Positions 25,393 to 38,303 of a stretch of 64,000 nt of DNA are shown here, one piece after another. Made by a program: the position numbers and the translations under genes. Source of the stretch: Excoecaria cochinchinensis (taxonomy: Eukaryota > Streptophyta > Magnoliopsida > Malpighiales > Euphorbiaceae); assembly GCA_947683425.1 (NCBI GenBank), contig CANTUQ010000058.1, forward strand, positions 17,361,501 to 17,425,500. The letters are read 5' to 3'. Below the pieces are notes generated by a model. It did no database searches and had not been told where the DNA came from. It was given only the letters and a program-made list of their open reading frames with translations. How positions within the stretch are numbered: position 1 is the first letter of the stretch; each line of letters opens with the position of its first letter.

Positions 25393-25666
25393 GGAAAAAT
25401 GCATATTCAATCCATGAACTTATTATTAGATCCTTCGACTTTTATTTTGAAATATACCGGGTCCAAATAATGATATAATAAAATAAAATTGAGAGTTTAA
25501 GAACTCCATGTATATTAAAATTATATTATTATTTTATTTAAATTTGATAATTTTGAATTTAATATGAATAAAAATAAAATTTAAAAATCTGATATGACTA
25601 AATAAACGTTTGAGGACTCAATAGCTAATAACGTCAAAGTCCAGGGACCTAAAGATGCATTTATCC
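25393..25666. mobile_element. Mutator-type MITE (274 bp)
   Basis: An exact 9-bp duplication ATAATTAAA flanks the element (25384-25392 and 25667-25675). The ends GGAAAAATGCAT and ATGCATTTATCC form an inverted repeat, and the similarity extends more weakly for about 50 bp (CAATCCATGAACTT against AGTCCAGGGACCTAAAG reversed). It has no coding capacity. The 9-bp duplication points to the Mutator superfamily. Confidence 0.82.
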
Positions 25667-25675
25667 ATAATTAAA

Positions 25676-28206
25676 TAATACTGGCTTCAATTTCTTCATT
25701 TTATTGGTTTTTTTTTTCACCCATTTTGTTATTGTGTTCCTGTTAATTACGGAATTGTGAATCATGGTCTCGTGCATATAAATAGTATTGTATGCGAATT
25801 AAATGTTAATTATTGAAGCTAATTATCTAAAATTTCGTCAGTACAATTCCTGAAAGAACAAAAAAAGAATTGGATTTCGTAACATATATCCTTCACATCA
25901 CTCACCTTATCCAATAAGATATATGGATAAAAACATAAAGTTATAAAAGTAATTGGATTATTTGACGATATGATCGATTTCAACTAATTTGTAATCATTT
26001 TTTTTTTTAAATTATTGGTGTTTCCGTTAAAAGAATCGACCGTCACGCAAATACTAATTTCAGCGAATGAAATAATTGAACCTTTTGTTAATTACTATAT
26101 AAATAATTGTTTTTTTGCAAATAATATATTTATATACAGCTACTTCTGCAAAAGCAATAATTAAATATATAATATTCTTTATTACTAATATATATTGACA
26201 TGCTTTATTTTTTATGAACAGAATAATTAATCTAAACCGGTGAAACTCTTAAATGTTTTTTAGCTTATGGGGTTAGATTTATTTTATTTGAACATTTTAT
26301 TTTTAATTTGAGATCTATAAATACTCTTAAAAATTTTTAAATCATAATTTTTTTATTCTATTTAAATTCAATTAACATAATTATATAATTGTTCTAGACA
26401 TATAGTTCAAGTTCAATTTTTATGGGATAAAAGTATTTTAATCTCAAATTAAGGGTCATCATAGGCAGATGTTGTAATTTTTTTTTTTTTGCAGTGAAGA
26501 AAAGAGAAATTTTATTCAAAATCTTCAGACTTTTAAGTTTTAATTGAGCATTTACCACTGAAATCTAGAAGTTAAGAAAATTAAAAAAAAAAAGTTTTCA
26601 ACCCAGTAACAAGTGCGTCAAATTCTTCCCATGAGTGACCAATTTGCTCTTTTTCTTATATAGAGTTTTTATTTTAAGTAAAGTTTGGAATGAAATACAG
26701 TGCGTTATATAAATACCGTTAAATTAAATGGATCGTATACATTAATTTTTTTTTTTTTATCAAACAAAAAGGAAAAAGTTTGATTTCTACTCTAAAATAT
26801 TAGAAAGGATCATATTTCTTCCTTTCAAGTCACTTTCTTTACCTTATCATCTCGTATTAATTAATAATAAGCAAGCTAATAAGTGAATATATATAAATAA
26901 AACAAAATGGGAATGAAATATTATAACTTATCAGTTTCCAACTTTCCATGATTAAGAACAATATTTCAAAAGTGAATGATATAATTAAGAACAATATTGG
27001 TAGACAAAAGGAGCACGACTCCGAATCTGTTTGCTTTCTTGAATTATAAGTCTTTTGTCATCGCAATAATAATTTTGACAGAAAAAAAATAATAATAATC
27101 ATAATAATCACAATAATAATGAGTCATAGGAAAAGACTAGAGTACCCCACACCTTATTTTGATGCCAAGTCATATGATTCTGGACCTCTCCACCTGCTAG
27201 GACCACCCACTTTTAACTTTATTTTGTCGTTTATTCAATCTGTTTTTCGCCCCCTCCCCCTCTCTGTATGTTTATGTATAATCAAATCGAATTAATGACT
27301 CCAATCAATTAAAATATGCATGATTGATAGTGACAATTAAATATGCGTGGTCCTCATATTTTATAAGAATATGAAAGATATATTAGAAAGCCTTGAATTT
27401 CATTTTCTCAATATATAGTGACAAAATTTAATGAATTTATAATTTGATTAATGTCAATTATGGATAAGGGTCCATTCGGAGACATCAGATAAAATTGGTA
27501 CATTATAGAGAAGATTATAGTGCTTTCTGTGCAAGCATGACAAGCATAAATCGAGAAATTAATATCATAGATAAGATTCTGATTTATTTTTAATGTCTTG
27601 TTAAAATAATTGATTTGTCCCTAACGTTTTGAATACTTGAATACCCTTTTATGTTCACTTAATCTTTCAAATTTATATTTTTATCTCACTTCAATTTTTT
27701 TTTTAAATTATTTTTATTTTTAAATTACATTCAAAATCTATTAAATTATTCCAAAATATTTTTACTAAAACTTTAATACCAATTAAAAGAGATGCTCTAT
27801 ACTAAAAAATTATAGAGCTATTTAGTATAGTTATAAACGTTTTTAAGAGTCAAACAACTTTTTTAACAAAATGTTAGTAGCAAATCAAAATTTTGTCCCA
27901 TAAATTATGACTCTCCTATAATTTTGGTGATAATTAAAAAATAAAATATCGTGTGGAGGCGAACTGTTATCTTTGAGGGTTAGAATACAATATTCCTACT
28001 ACATAGTGTGTGTTTAAATCGTTAGATAAAAAATAAAATTTTAATCTAACAGTTAAAATCTATACGCACCATAATATATAAATACATAATATCAATACTC
28101 TATTTTCGAGCAAAAAAGCTTTTTTTTTAAAAGAAAAAAAAAAGAAATAGCATTCCAAATCGAGGATGCAATACGGTGCAACAGCTGTCACGAATGGGCA
28201 AAAGGC
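25676..28206. other. AT-rich intergenic DNA
   Basis: There is no supported gene or RNA. It consists of A/T runs and short unstructured ORFs. Confidence 0.6.
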
Positions 28207-28214
28207 ATAGAAGC

Positions 28215-29146
28215 TAGGAGTGTACAAAACCTGAACCGACCTGAACCGGATATGGCTATTCGGATAGTTTGGTTCGGTTCGAGTGTTAAAAAATATTGAA
28301 ATTTCGAGTTCGGGTCAGATTAAACCTTTGTTAGCCCGAACCCGACTGAACTTTGATATATCATGCACGAGATTTTATAAAATTTTAAGAGTTTTGGCCC
28401 AGTGGTGGAGACAATAGCTTCCCCACTCTATTTACCCGAGTTCAATTCTTTAGCCATTCATTTTTTTTAACCATTTTTTATTATTTTCTCCCTTTGTTTT
28501 ACCGCCTCTCTTAACCTTTTCTATTGCACCAAAATGAAGAACCATCTCTTTGCCTCTCCTAACCCTTTCCTATTTCACCGTCGATCTTTTTCTTTTTTGG
28601 GTGAACTCACTGAATGAAAATCGATCTCCTCCATCACCATCCTCTCCTTAGTTCGCCCTCACCACAGTCGTCGTCATTTCCTCCATTGGCCTCAATTTGT
28701 ATTTGTGATTTTTTGGTAATTATAGATTGTAACTTTGAATTTATTTTTTTAATAATTCTTGTATAATTTCATATCTGTGATTTGAGTTTATTAAAAATAT
28801 TTATGTTTGATTTGTGTTTAAGGTATTTAAGTTTCACTTTCTACTTTAATTTCTTCTCATTTTTAGCTTGAATCTAGGTTTCAATTTGTTCTTCTATTGA
28901 TGGTAATTATTAGTTTGAAGGTGAATTGGAGGTTGAGATCTGTGATTTTGGATTGATTTTTGCAGATATTGAATTTTTGGGTTCATCGGGTGGTTCGGTT
29001 AGGGCTCCAAAAATTTTCTGGTATTTCGGTTTGGGATCCTATTATAAATTAGGATCGATTCAGGTGATGATTTTGGCAAAAATTCGGGGTTCAGGTTAAT
29101 CGGATTCGGTTCGGATTGACCCGAACCCGACTGATGCACACCCCTA
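28215..29146. mobile_element. hAT-like element (932 bp), non-autonomous
   Basis: The ends TAGGAGTGTAC and GCACACCCCTA are an imperfect inverted repeat of the same type as at 9137-9791. The flanks ATAGAAGC (28207-28214) and ATAGAAGA (29147-29154) are an 8-bp duplication with one change. Subterminal words of the CCCGAACCCGAC kind occur on both sides. The inside has CT-rich, leader-like sequence (about 28490-28690) but no ORF I can identify. Confidence 0.75.
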
Positions 29147-29848
29147 ATAGAAGAGACTTATTATTTCTCTGATTCCGGTGCATTAGACATTGCATAGTTA
29201 TATATAATTATGTAATGTATTATAAGGGATTTCGCACAATGAAGAATATATCTGTCAATCTTTGCGTGCAAAAACAAAAAATTATATATGTATAAACTAT
29301 AAAAAAATATTATATTACATTATATAAAAAGTTAAAAAAAAATAAACATAAAATAAATGGAAGTCGGCTCGAATGGGGTCATTTGGCATGTCAAATAGAT
29401 CGGATCATATTTGAATAAAAAAAAAGTGAATCATATGAATTGAGTTTGCAAATTATATTAAAATTTCACATATATATGCATTAGTGTAGTGTTTCTAATA
29501 ATTGATGCCTCAACTTAACTCGTAAAATAAGAATTATCTAACAAAGCCAAATATTTTAATTATTTACCTCATTGCTCAATTCCGAACATATATAAAGAAC
29601 CTTGCTATATATAAAAAGAACACATATAAGTATTTTTTTTATTATAAAATTTCTTTTATTACTTTTTTTTCGTAATTAGAACCTAAATCCAATTAGGTCC
29701 AGTACGATTAACTGATCAGTTTTATATATAATTTTGCTAGTTGGATTTTATTCAAGTTGGTTTATTTAACCACAACATTGGCACAAAGCCTTCCTATTAT
29801 ATGCATGGATTAAAGAAGTATAATTAAATTGTGAGTAGGACTATGGAA

Positions 29849-30271
29849 TAGGGATGATCACGGGGCGGGGCGGGGCGGGGACGGGGAGTGGCTCCCCCGT
29901 CCCCGCCTTGCCTAGGGGCAGGGATTCCCCGTCCCTGCCCCCGCTAGGGACGGGGGAAAAAATCCCCCCCGCCCCCGCGGGGATCCCCGTTCCCCGGGGG
30001 GATCTCCGTTCCCGCTAAAAAAGTCCAATTTTAATAAAAAATTTCAATCCGATTGACATTTTTGATCCAATGTAAAAATATTTTATAAAATTTATTTTGT
30101 AAAATTTAATAATTAATAATTAAAAATTAAAAATATTTCATATAATTTAAATACAAATATATATATGTATTTTATACAATTAAAATATAAATATTTATAA
30201 ATATTCCGTACAATTCAAACATTATAAATATTTATATATATATATATATAAATTAATATATTATTAATGTA

Positions 30272-30318
<47 letters not shown>

Positions 30319-30472
30319 CGGGGCGAGGACCCCTTTCCCCGTCCCCGCCCCGAATTCAAGGGCGGGGACTTTTTCTCCCCCGTCCCCCCCCTCCTCCCCC
30401 GGGGAAAAAATTCGGGGATCCCCCCCGCCCCGTTCGGGTCGGGTCCGCGCGGGGGCCGGGGATTCATCCCTA
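29849..30472. mobile_element. hAT-like element with extreme GC-rich ends (624 bp)
   Basis: An exact 8-bp duplication CTATGGAA flanks it (29841-29848, 30473-30480). The ends TAGGGATGATC and GATTCATCCCTA match in inverted orientation. About 150 bp at each end is almost pure G/C: GGGGCGGGGCGGGGCGGGG at the left and CCCCGTCCCCGCCCC at the right. The middle is AT-rich with a (TA)n run at about 30278-30315. The GC arms are complementary over long stretches and could fold back or form G-quadruplexes. ORFs across it are artefacts of the repeats. Confidence 0.88.
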
Positions 30473-31618
30473 CTATGGAAAGTCCAACCGTGCACAGTTT
30501 GAATTATTTGGTTCAATTTCTTAGATTTTGGTTCAACAGGGTTTGATTTTTACTATAAATTTCGATTTAATCGATTCAATTTTTAAAATTTAAAATTAAT
30601 AGAATTTAAAAAGCCAAATCATTTAAGGTTTATATATTATAGAGGTGGCAAATGGGCGGGTTGGGCGGGTTTGGGTTGGGCCATTAATGGACGGGTCATA
30701 AATGGGCGGGTCACAAATGGGTCAAAAAGTATGGGTCACAAATGGGTCAAATACCCAAATGGGTTGGGCGGGTTGGGTCAACCCATGGGCTAAAAACTTT
30801 TTGAATATAAAAAAAATTTATAATAATATGCAAATGAGTCGGGTGGTCCAAACGGACCGATTTTGGTCCAAATGGATTGGGTGGCCCAAATGGGCCGCTT
30901 GAGATCTAAACGGACCGAGATATAGTTTGACTTTTTTAATCCATTTTTAATAAAAAATAATTTTCGATATAATAAAAAGATACTAAAATGACTAATGCAA
31001 AGTATTTATGCTTTCTTTTATAAATTTATCTGACACGAATTCATATTAGCTAACTTTATATAAGAAATAATCATAAAAAAAAGTATTTATGCTATTGATG
31101 ATAAGTAAAGTTGAAACTTAATTTGTAGCATCGAAGAGAAGGAAAATAGGAAATTGCAATATCTTTGAATTAAATTGAGTGATTGATTCCAAATTTTACC
31201 ACTAAGGACAAGGAAGCTTGTTTCTTGATCTGAGTAGGCTGAGGCACAAGGAAAGGAAAGAAAGGCCACATCTATAAATGCAAAACTCATAATACTGATC
31301 AAGCAGCAGCAATTATAGACAAGAGAAATCAATTTCAGTAAAAAGAAACATGTCTAATTAGCATGCATAGAAATTTCATGGAGACAAAAATAATCCTCTT
31401 GCTCCTGTAAGTTGGTTATATCATCCAGTGCATATAAATTGCACGAAGATAAATTACCAACACAAACATGTTATATAACATCTCAATTAGTTTCTCTTTG
31501 TTCAACTCAAAACCTATACAATGCCCCTCTTCCGATGCATTGGCCTTATCTACATCATTGCTATAAAAATGGCATGCATAATCTAATTGGTAGAAAGATC
31601 TCACTTTGCCAGGTCCAA

Positions 31619-31950
31619 CTATTCTGCCATTGATGGCTCTCTAGATGGTTCAATCACCAGAGGCTCCAATTTCTCAGCTTTGCCATTTCCTTTAGGTATG
31701 ATAAGACCATATCCTCCAGCCTTTCTTTTATAGACAATATTTATCTCGCCTGGAACCAATTATGGAACAAGTCAATCTTAATGTGACAGATCAAAGATCA
31801 TTAGTCTAAAAGAAATTTACATGAGCTTCATCATCTCATACCAGTTTCTTCATTCCGGAAGCCATAGAAATCATGATCAACATTTTCCAGCTGCTCAATT
31901 GCCTCAGAAACAGTCAAAGGTGGCATGTCAAAATATTTTGTGCGAACAAC
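31619..31950 (-). pseudogene. PSRP1: Captured last two exons of a plastid ribosome-hibernation factor (PSRP1) gene
   Basis: Exon A (31950-31842) follows an acceptor AATTGTCAG and encodes VVRTKYFDMPPLTVSEAIEQ, then LENVDHDFYGFRNEET. It ends with donor G|GTATGAG. Exon B (31750-31619) starts after GGTTCCAG, encodes GEINIVYKRKAGGYGLIIPK and a tail ending PSMAE, then TAG. The frame is open across the join and the intron (about 90 bp) is kept. This is the C-terminal domain of long-form hibernation-promoting factor, called PSRP1 in chloroplasts, which silences 70S ribosomes. The N-terminal S30AE ribosome-binding domain and transit peptide are nowhere in the element, so this is a gene fragment and not a full gene. 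Absence of stops suggests recent capture or selection. The parent gene is outside the window. Confidence 0.82.
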
Positions 31951-33669
31951 CTGACAATTGGTTTACATACTGAGTTCCAACCAAAACCAAATGTACGAAA
32001 CGAAATAACAAAGTTTTCAGACCAAAATGCAATGAAAGAGATTGAAGCCGAAACATATAATTTCAGTGTCTAGTAGTCTATAAATGTTCAGGCAATATTA
32101 GTGCAGAATTGCCAATACTTTACCATGTAAAAATGCTGAGCTCCGTACACTTGTGAACTCAGGAAAAAATGAACGAAATGTGATGAGAAGAAGCCAAGCA
32201 CATAGGAATGCAAGTCACAATGCACAAGGAAACACAAAGCAGTAACTTATTGATTTATTTATTTTGAGAGAGAATATAGTAATAATTTGATATAGAAGAA
32301 GGGTTTTAAAGACAACCTCATCTATATAGTCCTCATTCTCATCCTCATCAAACTAATGCTACTACTAATCCTAATGAAGGTATGCTTCTTCTCCAATAAT
32401 TCTATCTCTTTTTTATATTTCTTTGACTCTCTTTGTTACTTAGTAATATAAATGGAAAATTTACTTTTCCAGCTTCTTCGTTCCTTGATCTCTCGATCTC
32501 AGCATATTCATGAAAGAATTTTCGAAAATTTATACAAAAAGAACAACCAAAACTAATCTAATCTTTTTTCTTTTAATGAAACGAAGCCAACTCCTCTCAT
32601 TTCTATATATGTTTTCACAGATGGTTTATATGGTTTCTTGTGAAGTCTGCATTTTCACATATGTTTCAAACAAATAGCTTCTTCATTAGTAATTACAGTA
32701 CTTACAGTAGAAAATAGAGAGTTTCGAGATTGAATTTCAATAGAGAATTGTTTTAATATAAAAATCATAATATATAGAAGCATGGGATCATTAACCGAAC
32801 ACTAAACATATATGATTTGCTCAACTTAAATTAAACTCTCCGATGACATCAATCATTTTCTCTCATCAATAAATATATTAACACTTTGCTCAAAGATTTT
32901 AGTTCTGTTAATTAAAAATGATGAGAACACCAACACCTAACTGCCGCATTACTAAACTTATTTCTAAAACCATGGATGATTAACTAGGAAGACAATATAT
33001 AAATATATTCCACTAAAATCTAACTGCCGCATTACTTGCACAAAATTGTTATTACTTACAAAAATGAATACTTATCAAGCAAGACATGCAACTCTGATGA
33101 GAATAACTAACAGCAATGAAAGGAATTTTGTGCCATCTCAATTCCTCAGCTGTTAATGCAACAAAAGAAAGTGGCTATTTTTGCAACAGTGCAATACAAT
33201 TCCTTAGAGACGTACAAACACACAAAGAGAAGATACCAAACACAAAAGGAAAAGTATGTTCTACCATCAATTTAAAATCTCATGCAATGCAACTTCAGAG
33301 TTGTATGTTCGATTGGATGCTTCAGGGTAAAAGCAAGTCTAAATTCAATGTGCAAAGCATAAAGCAGGAGAGAATAGAGCAAACAACACTAATTGGAATA
33401 GCCAATTACAGGAAAACAAAGAAACCCAGAAAGGAAAACTTCAAAATTTCTTTAACATTTCTTTAGGAGAACTCCAACAGAGCATACGTATCATCTGCCC
33501 GTAAACTAAGTTACAGAATTAAAACCCAAAAAGAATGACTCTGCAACAGCTTGCTTGGAAAGTAAAAGGGATGCATCAATCAATCACCAATTACTTTGGG
33601 AGTTTAGTTGGGATAGAAATGGATCACAAACACAAGCAATGCAGAGTTCTTTGAATGTTAGAATCTTAC

Positions 33670-33920
33670 CAGAGAACGAGACGGTTGTTGACGGAGTCCG
33701 ACCAAAGAAAAAGAAAATGACGGAGGCCGACCAAAGACGGTGATTGTACACGAGCGAGGGAGAGAGAGGTGGCGAGTGTGGCAGCGGCGACGACTGGATG
33801 GTGGAGAGGCAGAGATGCGGCAAGGTGGAAGGATTCGACAGAGAGAGCTAGAAAGCCAGGAAGAGGGGGGCACAGCAAAGACCCGTTGGGCATTTGTGGG
33901 CAGACCCGAACGGGTCACTT
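33670..33920 (-). other. GC-rich first-exon-like sequence in the Pack-hAT
   Basis: Compared with its surroundings the stretch is GC-rich and open in two frames on the minus strand. It ends in a good donor CTCTG|GTAAGATTC at 33670. It lies just inside the right end and reads in the same direction as the PSRP1 exons, so it could be the start of a chimeric transcript. I do not recognise the protein. Confidence 0.45.
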
Positions 33921-34051
33921 TTTATAAGGGTCTCATTTGGGCGGGTCTGGATGGGGATATATTTAATTGGGTTGGGTTTGGGTTGATTTTTTTTGGGCGG
34001 GTTGGGCGGGGTTTTTGGGCCTGGGCCAAGTTTGACAGGTATAATATATTA

Positions 34052-36440
34052 TATATATATAAATCAATAGAACCGATGGAATACAATTCAATCAGTTGGG
34101 TTGAATTCTGTTTCTAAATGGACTTATTTTAAAATGATGCAAGTTAGAGTAGTGTGAAAGAGAAGACGGGACAAATGAGGCTACGAGAGCTTGCAAAATA
34201 GCATTATTGGGATGGGATTAGATGCTTGTTTCCTCTTTCTAGTAAATTAATGCGCTTTGGCGTTTAATTCAGGCTACAAAGAAGAGAAGAAAAATGCATT
34301 TGGATGATAGCGTGACTAGGTGCATTTGTTTCGTATTGAGTAGGAGCCGTATGGGGCACGTATCAATTGCGAAATCACAAACGTATTAATTTGATTTGAT
34401 GAAGATAAGACAGACGCAATTTGTTTTTAAATTTTTAATATAATTTTAATTTTAAATATAATATTAATTTTATATTTAATTTTAAATATTATTCAATTAA
34501 TTAAATTTAAATCACAATTCTATAAATAATAAAAATAAAAATAATTTAATTATTTTGTACTATATTTAATTTTAAATTTAGATCTAATTAATATTTTTAT
34601 TTCTAACCAAAATAATAAAAGCTAATGTGTACTAATTATATTTCAATTTATTTCTTCGGTCACCTATCAGTAGAAGTATGTACGGAAATTGATGTGATTA
34701 ATTTCGGAAATAAAATAAATTAAACCTGCTATACTGGCCTAAAACGGCCTCTATCCATTAATTCAATCTACTCTTCTGTTTCCAATTTCACTTAAATATC
34801 ATCTTATTTTGCTTTTCTCCCTCTCTTTTTTCATCTTCATATTAGAACTAAAGTAATAACAATAAAAAAATATTATATTATCTTTTTATAAGGTTTTGAG
34901 TCATGATAATATATTAAAATAGCTATAATCTTATCTTATCAACTAGGAATTAAAAAATTGCAAATTTTTAAAATGAGAATAAAATTCAAACAAATAAAAT
35001 TTATAATAAATGAAAAAGAAATTAAAATTTTAAATATAAATAAAAATGAAAGAAATAGACTGTGTATTGTGTCGATTTATGACTAATGAGTGTTAGCTAG
35101 TTTAACTATTATTTATATATTTTTTTATATCTATTAGATAATATTTATATTTATATAAGAAAATAAGTTTAAACACAAGTAATTTATAATTGATAAATTT
35201 TAAGAAGAAAATATAATTTAAATAAAAAGGACAACAATTAATGAAAAAAAGTTAGTCATTGAGAAGGATGTGCACCTCAAAATAACATCGTTATCTTGTT
35301 AATTTAGTCTTTATATTTTTATAAAAGTAAAACACTGAGATCAGATAACGAAATAAGAGAGATACTCGTTTACATTGGATCATAAAAAAATCAACTATAA
35401 AATCTATAAAAAAATTGCCAATTAAAATAAATTAATTGAATAAAATGAGATAATAATTGACATATATAAATGACAATTTGAATTTGTCATTGATTTGTAT
35501 TCATAAAATTTTCTAATTCGGTCTAAGTAAAATATTTCTGTATAATGGAAAATAAAAAAAATGGAAAGAAAAAAGAAGGGACGTATGTTAGTACAATTGC
35601 TCGTTCATTAATGAATATGCAGACGAGGAAACTTCCTTGTTCGCTTTCTACGGATTTGAATTTCTAAGGATTTGTTCTTTCTTAATACGCGTTCATGTTT
35701 TTCATTCTGTCTCCATTGTAATATATATATATATCCCTACTTCCATGCATGTACCTACATTCGTCTGTTCTCTACTACACCTTTCTTCTTTCCTCTTTTA
35801 GTTTTTTTCTCCCATTTAAAAAAATCTTTTGTCAATTTTGCAATTAAATTGATTAAATAGATTTAGAATTTAATATTAAGAAAAATTAATACATTTTTAT
35901 AAGCTAACCATATTTAACTTTTATATACTTCATCCATTTCACTTACTTTGATAATTTTCAGTTTTTTACAGAAATTAAAAAAAAATTTATTAATTAACAT
36001 CAATTATATAAAAATTTTCATTATAATTTACTAAAATATCATCATTTCATCAATTATCTACTATTATATATTTTCACTATATTAATTATCTTATTTTTAA
36101 TGCATACATAAAGTAAAATTAGAAAAAATATATTTAATATTCCTGAATATCTGAAAATTGTTAAATTGAGTAAAAAAAAAAAATCTTAAATATTGTCAAG
36201 TTGAAGGAATGAATTGCTCTCCTCTGATCACCAACGCATTGGCATCAAGAAAAATAATAATATAACAGTCAGAAAATAATGATAATGATAACAATCATCA
36301 AGGAAAAAAAAAGAGATCAGAATAATCTATTAATTAATACTAGAGATAATATGTAGGGGCTTGGATACTGAATTTAAATTTTAGTAGATTAGTTTCACTG
36401 GTTTCCAAATAATTAATTAAAGAAAGAATTTGATAATTTT
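34052..36440. other. AT-rich intergenic DNA
   Basis: No gene or recognisable element is seen. It is dominated by A/T runs. Confidence 0.55.
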
Positions 36441-36444
36441 TAAG

Positions 36445-37495
36445 TCTTATATGACGAGACATTTTTTAAATAATATATATTTTTTAAAATTTATTTAGAA
36501 TTTTGGTGTGTTTTGAAAAATATTTGTGAATTTGCAGCGTTTTGAATCAATACAGCATTGTTAGAGGCATCGGGACCCATAAGAAATTATGTTGCGTTTA
36601 AAACTACAGCAGACTGTTACGATTTTAAAAGTAACAAAAATAAGTCGCGACTGATTTTTTTTTAATATTATATTTATATTATTTAAATCATTCCCTCCCT
36701 TTCATTTTCTTCTTCCATCCGGATTCTTTCAACCCTCGATTTCATTTATTTTTCATGTATTTGGTTATGAAAATTGTTAAATTAAGTTAATATTAGCAAT
36801 TGATATAAAATTAAATGTCAAAATTTTTATTATATTTTTAACGTATAAATATGCATATATTTGGACTAATTTAATTTTTATAATGGATTCGACTATAGTG
36901 GTAGAATTTTTTTTAGTGATTTTTTTTTAAAAATAGTGCAACATTAAACTAAAAAAATAATATTTAAAATATTGAAATTGGAAAATAATAATATTTTGGA
37001 TTACGATACTATAATTATATTTAAAATAGTGAAAATGGTATTAGTTTTGTATAGAGAAAGTGTTGGATATTTTTATTTATTTTTTATTTTATGTGATTAA
37101 TATTTCCTCTTATGCAAAATATTTTTAAATTATATTTATTGTAATTATTTCAAATATTTTTTAATGCACATGTAACACTTGTTATTATATTTACACAAGC
37201 ACATATAATATTTGTTTTTAATGCACTAGAAAATTATTTTATACTTTGCTGCCATTTTAGACCTTCTAAAATTGCAATAGAGTGTGGTAATTTTAGACAC
37301 ACTGAAAATATAACAGAATGTTGCGATTTTAGTGTAAAAATTTTTTTTGGTACCGTGAATCCCATTTTTTAAATTCATAATCTATTGTTGAGGTTTTGAA
37401 CACACGTCAAATATCTAATTATTTTTCAAAATGCACCAAATTTTTTAAATAATTTTCGAAAACATATTATTTCAGAAAATATTCCGATATGACTG
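36445..37495. mobile_element. Putative element with long (about 80 bp) terminal inverted repeats
   Basis: The left region (about 36445-36530, containing TTTTGGTGTGTTTTGAAAAA) aligns with the reverse complement of the right region (about 37410-37495, containing TTTTTCAAAATGCACCAAA) over roughly 80 bp with scattered mismatches. Inside, words such as GTTGCGATTTTA and ACAGAATGTTGCGATTTTAG recur near both ends. Long inverted repeats suggest a non-autonomous Mutator-like element. I could not find a convincing target duplication, so the exact ends are approximate. Confidence 0.5.
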
Positions 37496-38303
37496 TTTCT
37501 CTGTTTGTATACAAGTTTTAACCGCCTTATAAATTCAGTGGAATTGTCGAATCATTATTAAACAAAGGAGTACTTAATTCTATGTGTTGAATTGATGTGA
37601 TTTGTGATTATGTTAGTAAATACTTAATCACCATCATTACTTTTTAATCACTCTAGTAGGGTATTAAGTAAAGTACTTAACCTTAGAAAGTAAAATTTGT
37701 ACAATTTTAGTTACTTTGGCTTCTAGCCGCCTTATATCATTGGTTTCTCGTGAAAACAAAGCATTAATTTTAACTCGCAATACACCATGGAGTAGCAAAA
37801 ACGGTTGATTTGATAAGTTCTACGTTCTGCATGCACTAAATTTTGTAAACCGTTTGATTAGAAAATAATATTTTTTATTCAACAATACATATTTAGTGCA
37901 TACTATAAGCTCAATTTATCAAATTGTCTCAAAGTAGCAAAACAATTTTCTCTTTTATACATTAGAAAAATTTTAAAATTTCCAACCGTTGAGAATATAA
38001 GAGAGTTTGGTAGTAGCAAAATAATTGATATGTACTCTTCATTTTATTACATTTAATTATTAATATGAATATAATTGAATTGGGTTTTAGGGCGTGGCCC
38101 ATATAAGCCCAATCAACATTTACTATCCCTTTTCTATGTGCATGTCGATAAAAGAATATATCACAAAGTTTCATTTAGCATCTCAATTTCATTAATCCTG
38201 CTCAACTTCATTAGCTTAGCTCCTGATCATCCATCAGTTTTTCAGTATATAACTTGGGAAAACAGAAAATGAAGTATTAATAGATACATATACATTTTGA
38301 TCA

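Larger units (their letters stand above)
30640..34043. mobile_element. Pack-hAT: hAT-like element carrying PSRP1 exons (3.4 kb)
   Basis: The ends TAGAGGTGGCAAA and TTTGACAGGTATA match at 9 of 13 positions when inverted. An exact 8-bp duplication ATATATTA flanks it (30632-30639, 34044-34051), although the flanks are low-complexity. Both subtermini are rich in GGGCGGGTTGGG words. Inside are captured plastid-factor exons on - (31619-31950) and a GC-rich first-exon-like stretch on - (33670-33920). No hAT transposase is present, so it is non-autonomous. The element at 62716-63965 looks like a shorter relative with a similar right end. Confidence 0.72.

Noticed and set aside
30253..30516. Pro/Arg/Gly-rich ORF on -
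   Set aside because: It translates the GC-rich end of a hAT-like element.
32317..32358. Minus-strand FDEDENEDYIDEVV stretch near the PSRP1 exons
   Set aside because: Looks like an acidic linker, but stops crowd directly upstream and no splice signal supports it; likely a GATGAG repeat.
33116..33466. 116-aa ORF on + in the Pack-hAT
   Set aside because: No recognisable domain, wrong orientation for the cargo, AT-rich; probably antisense of intron.
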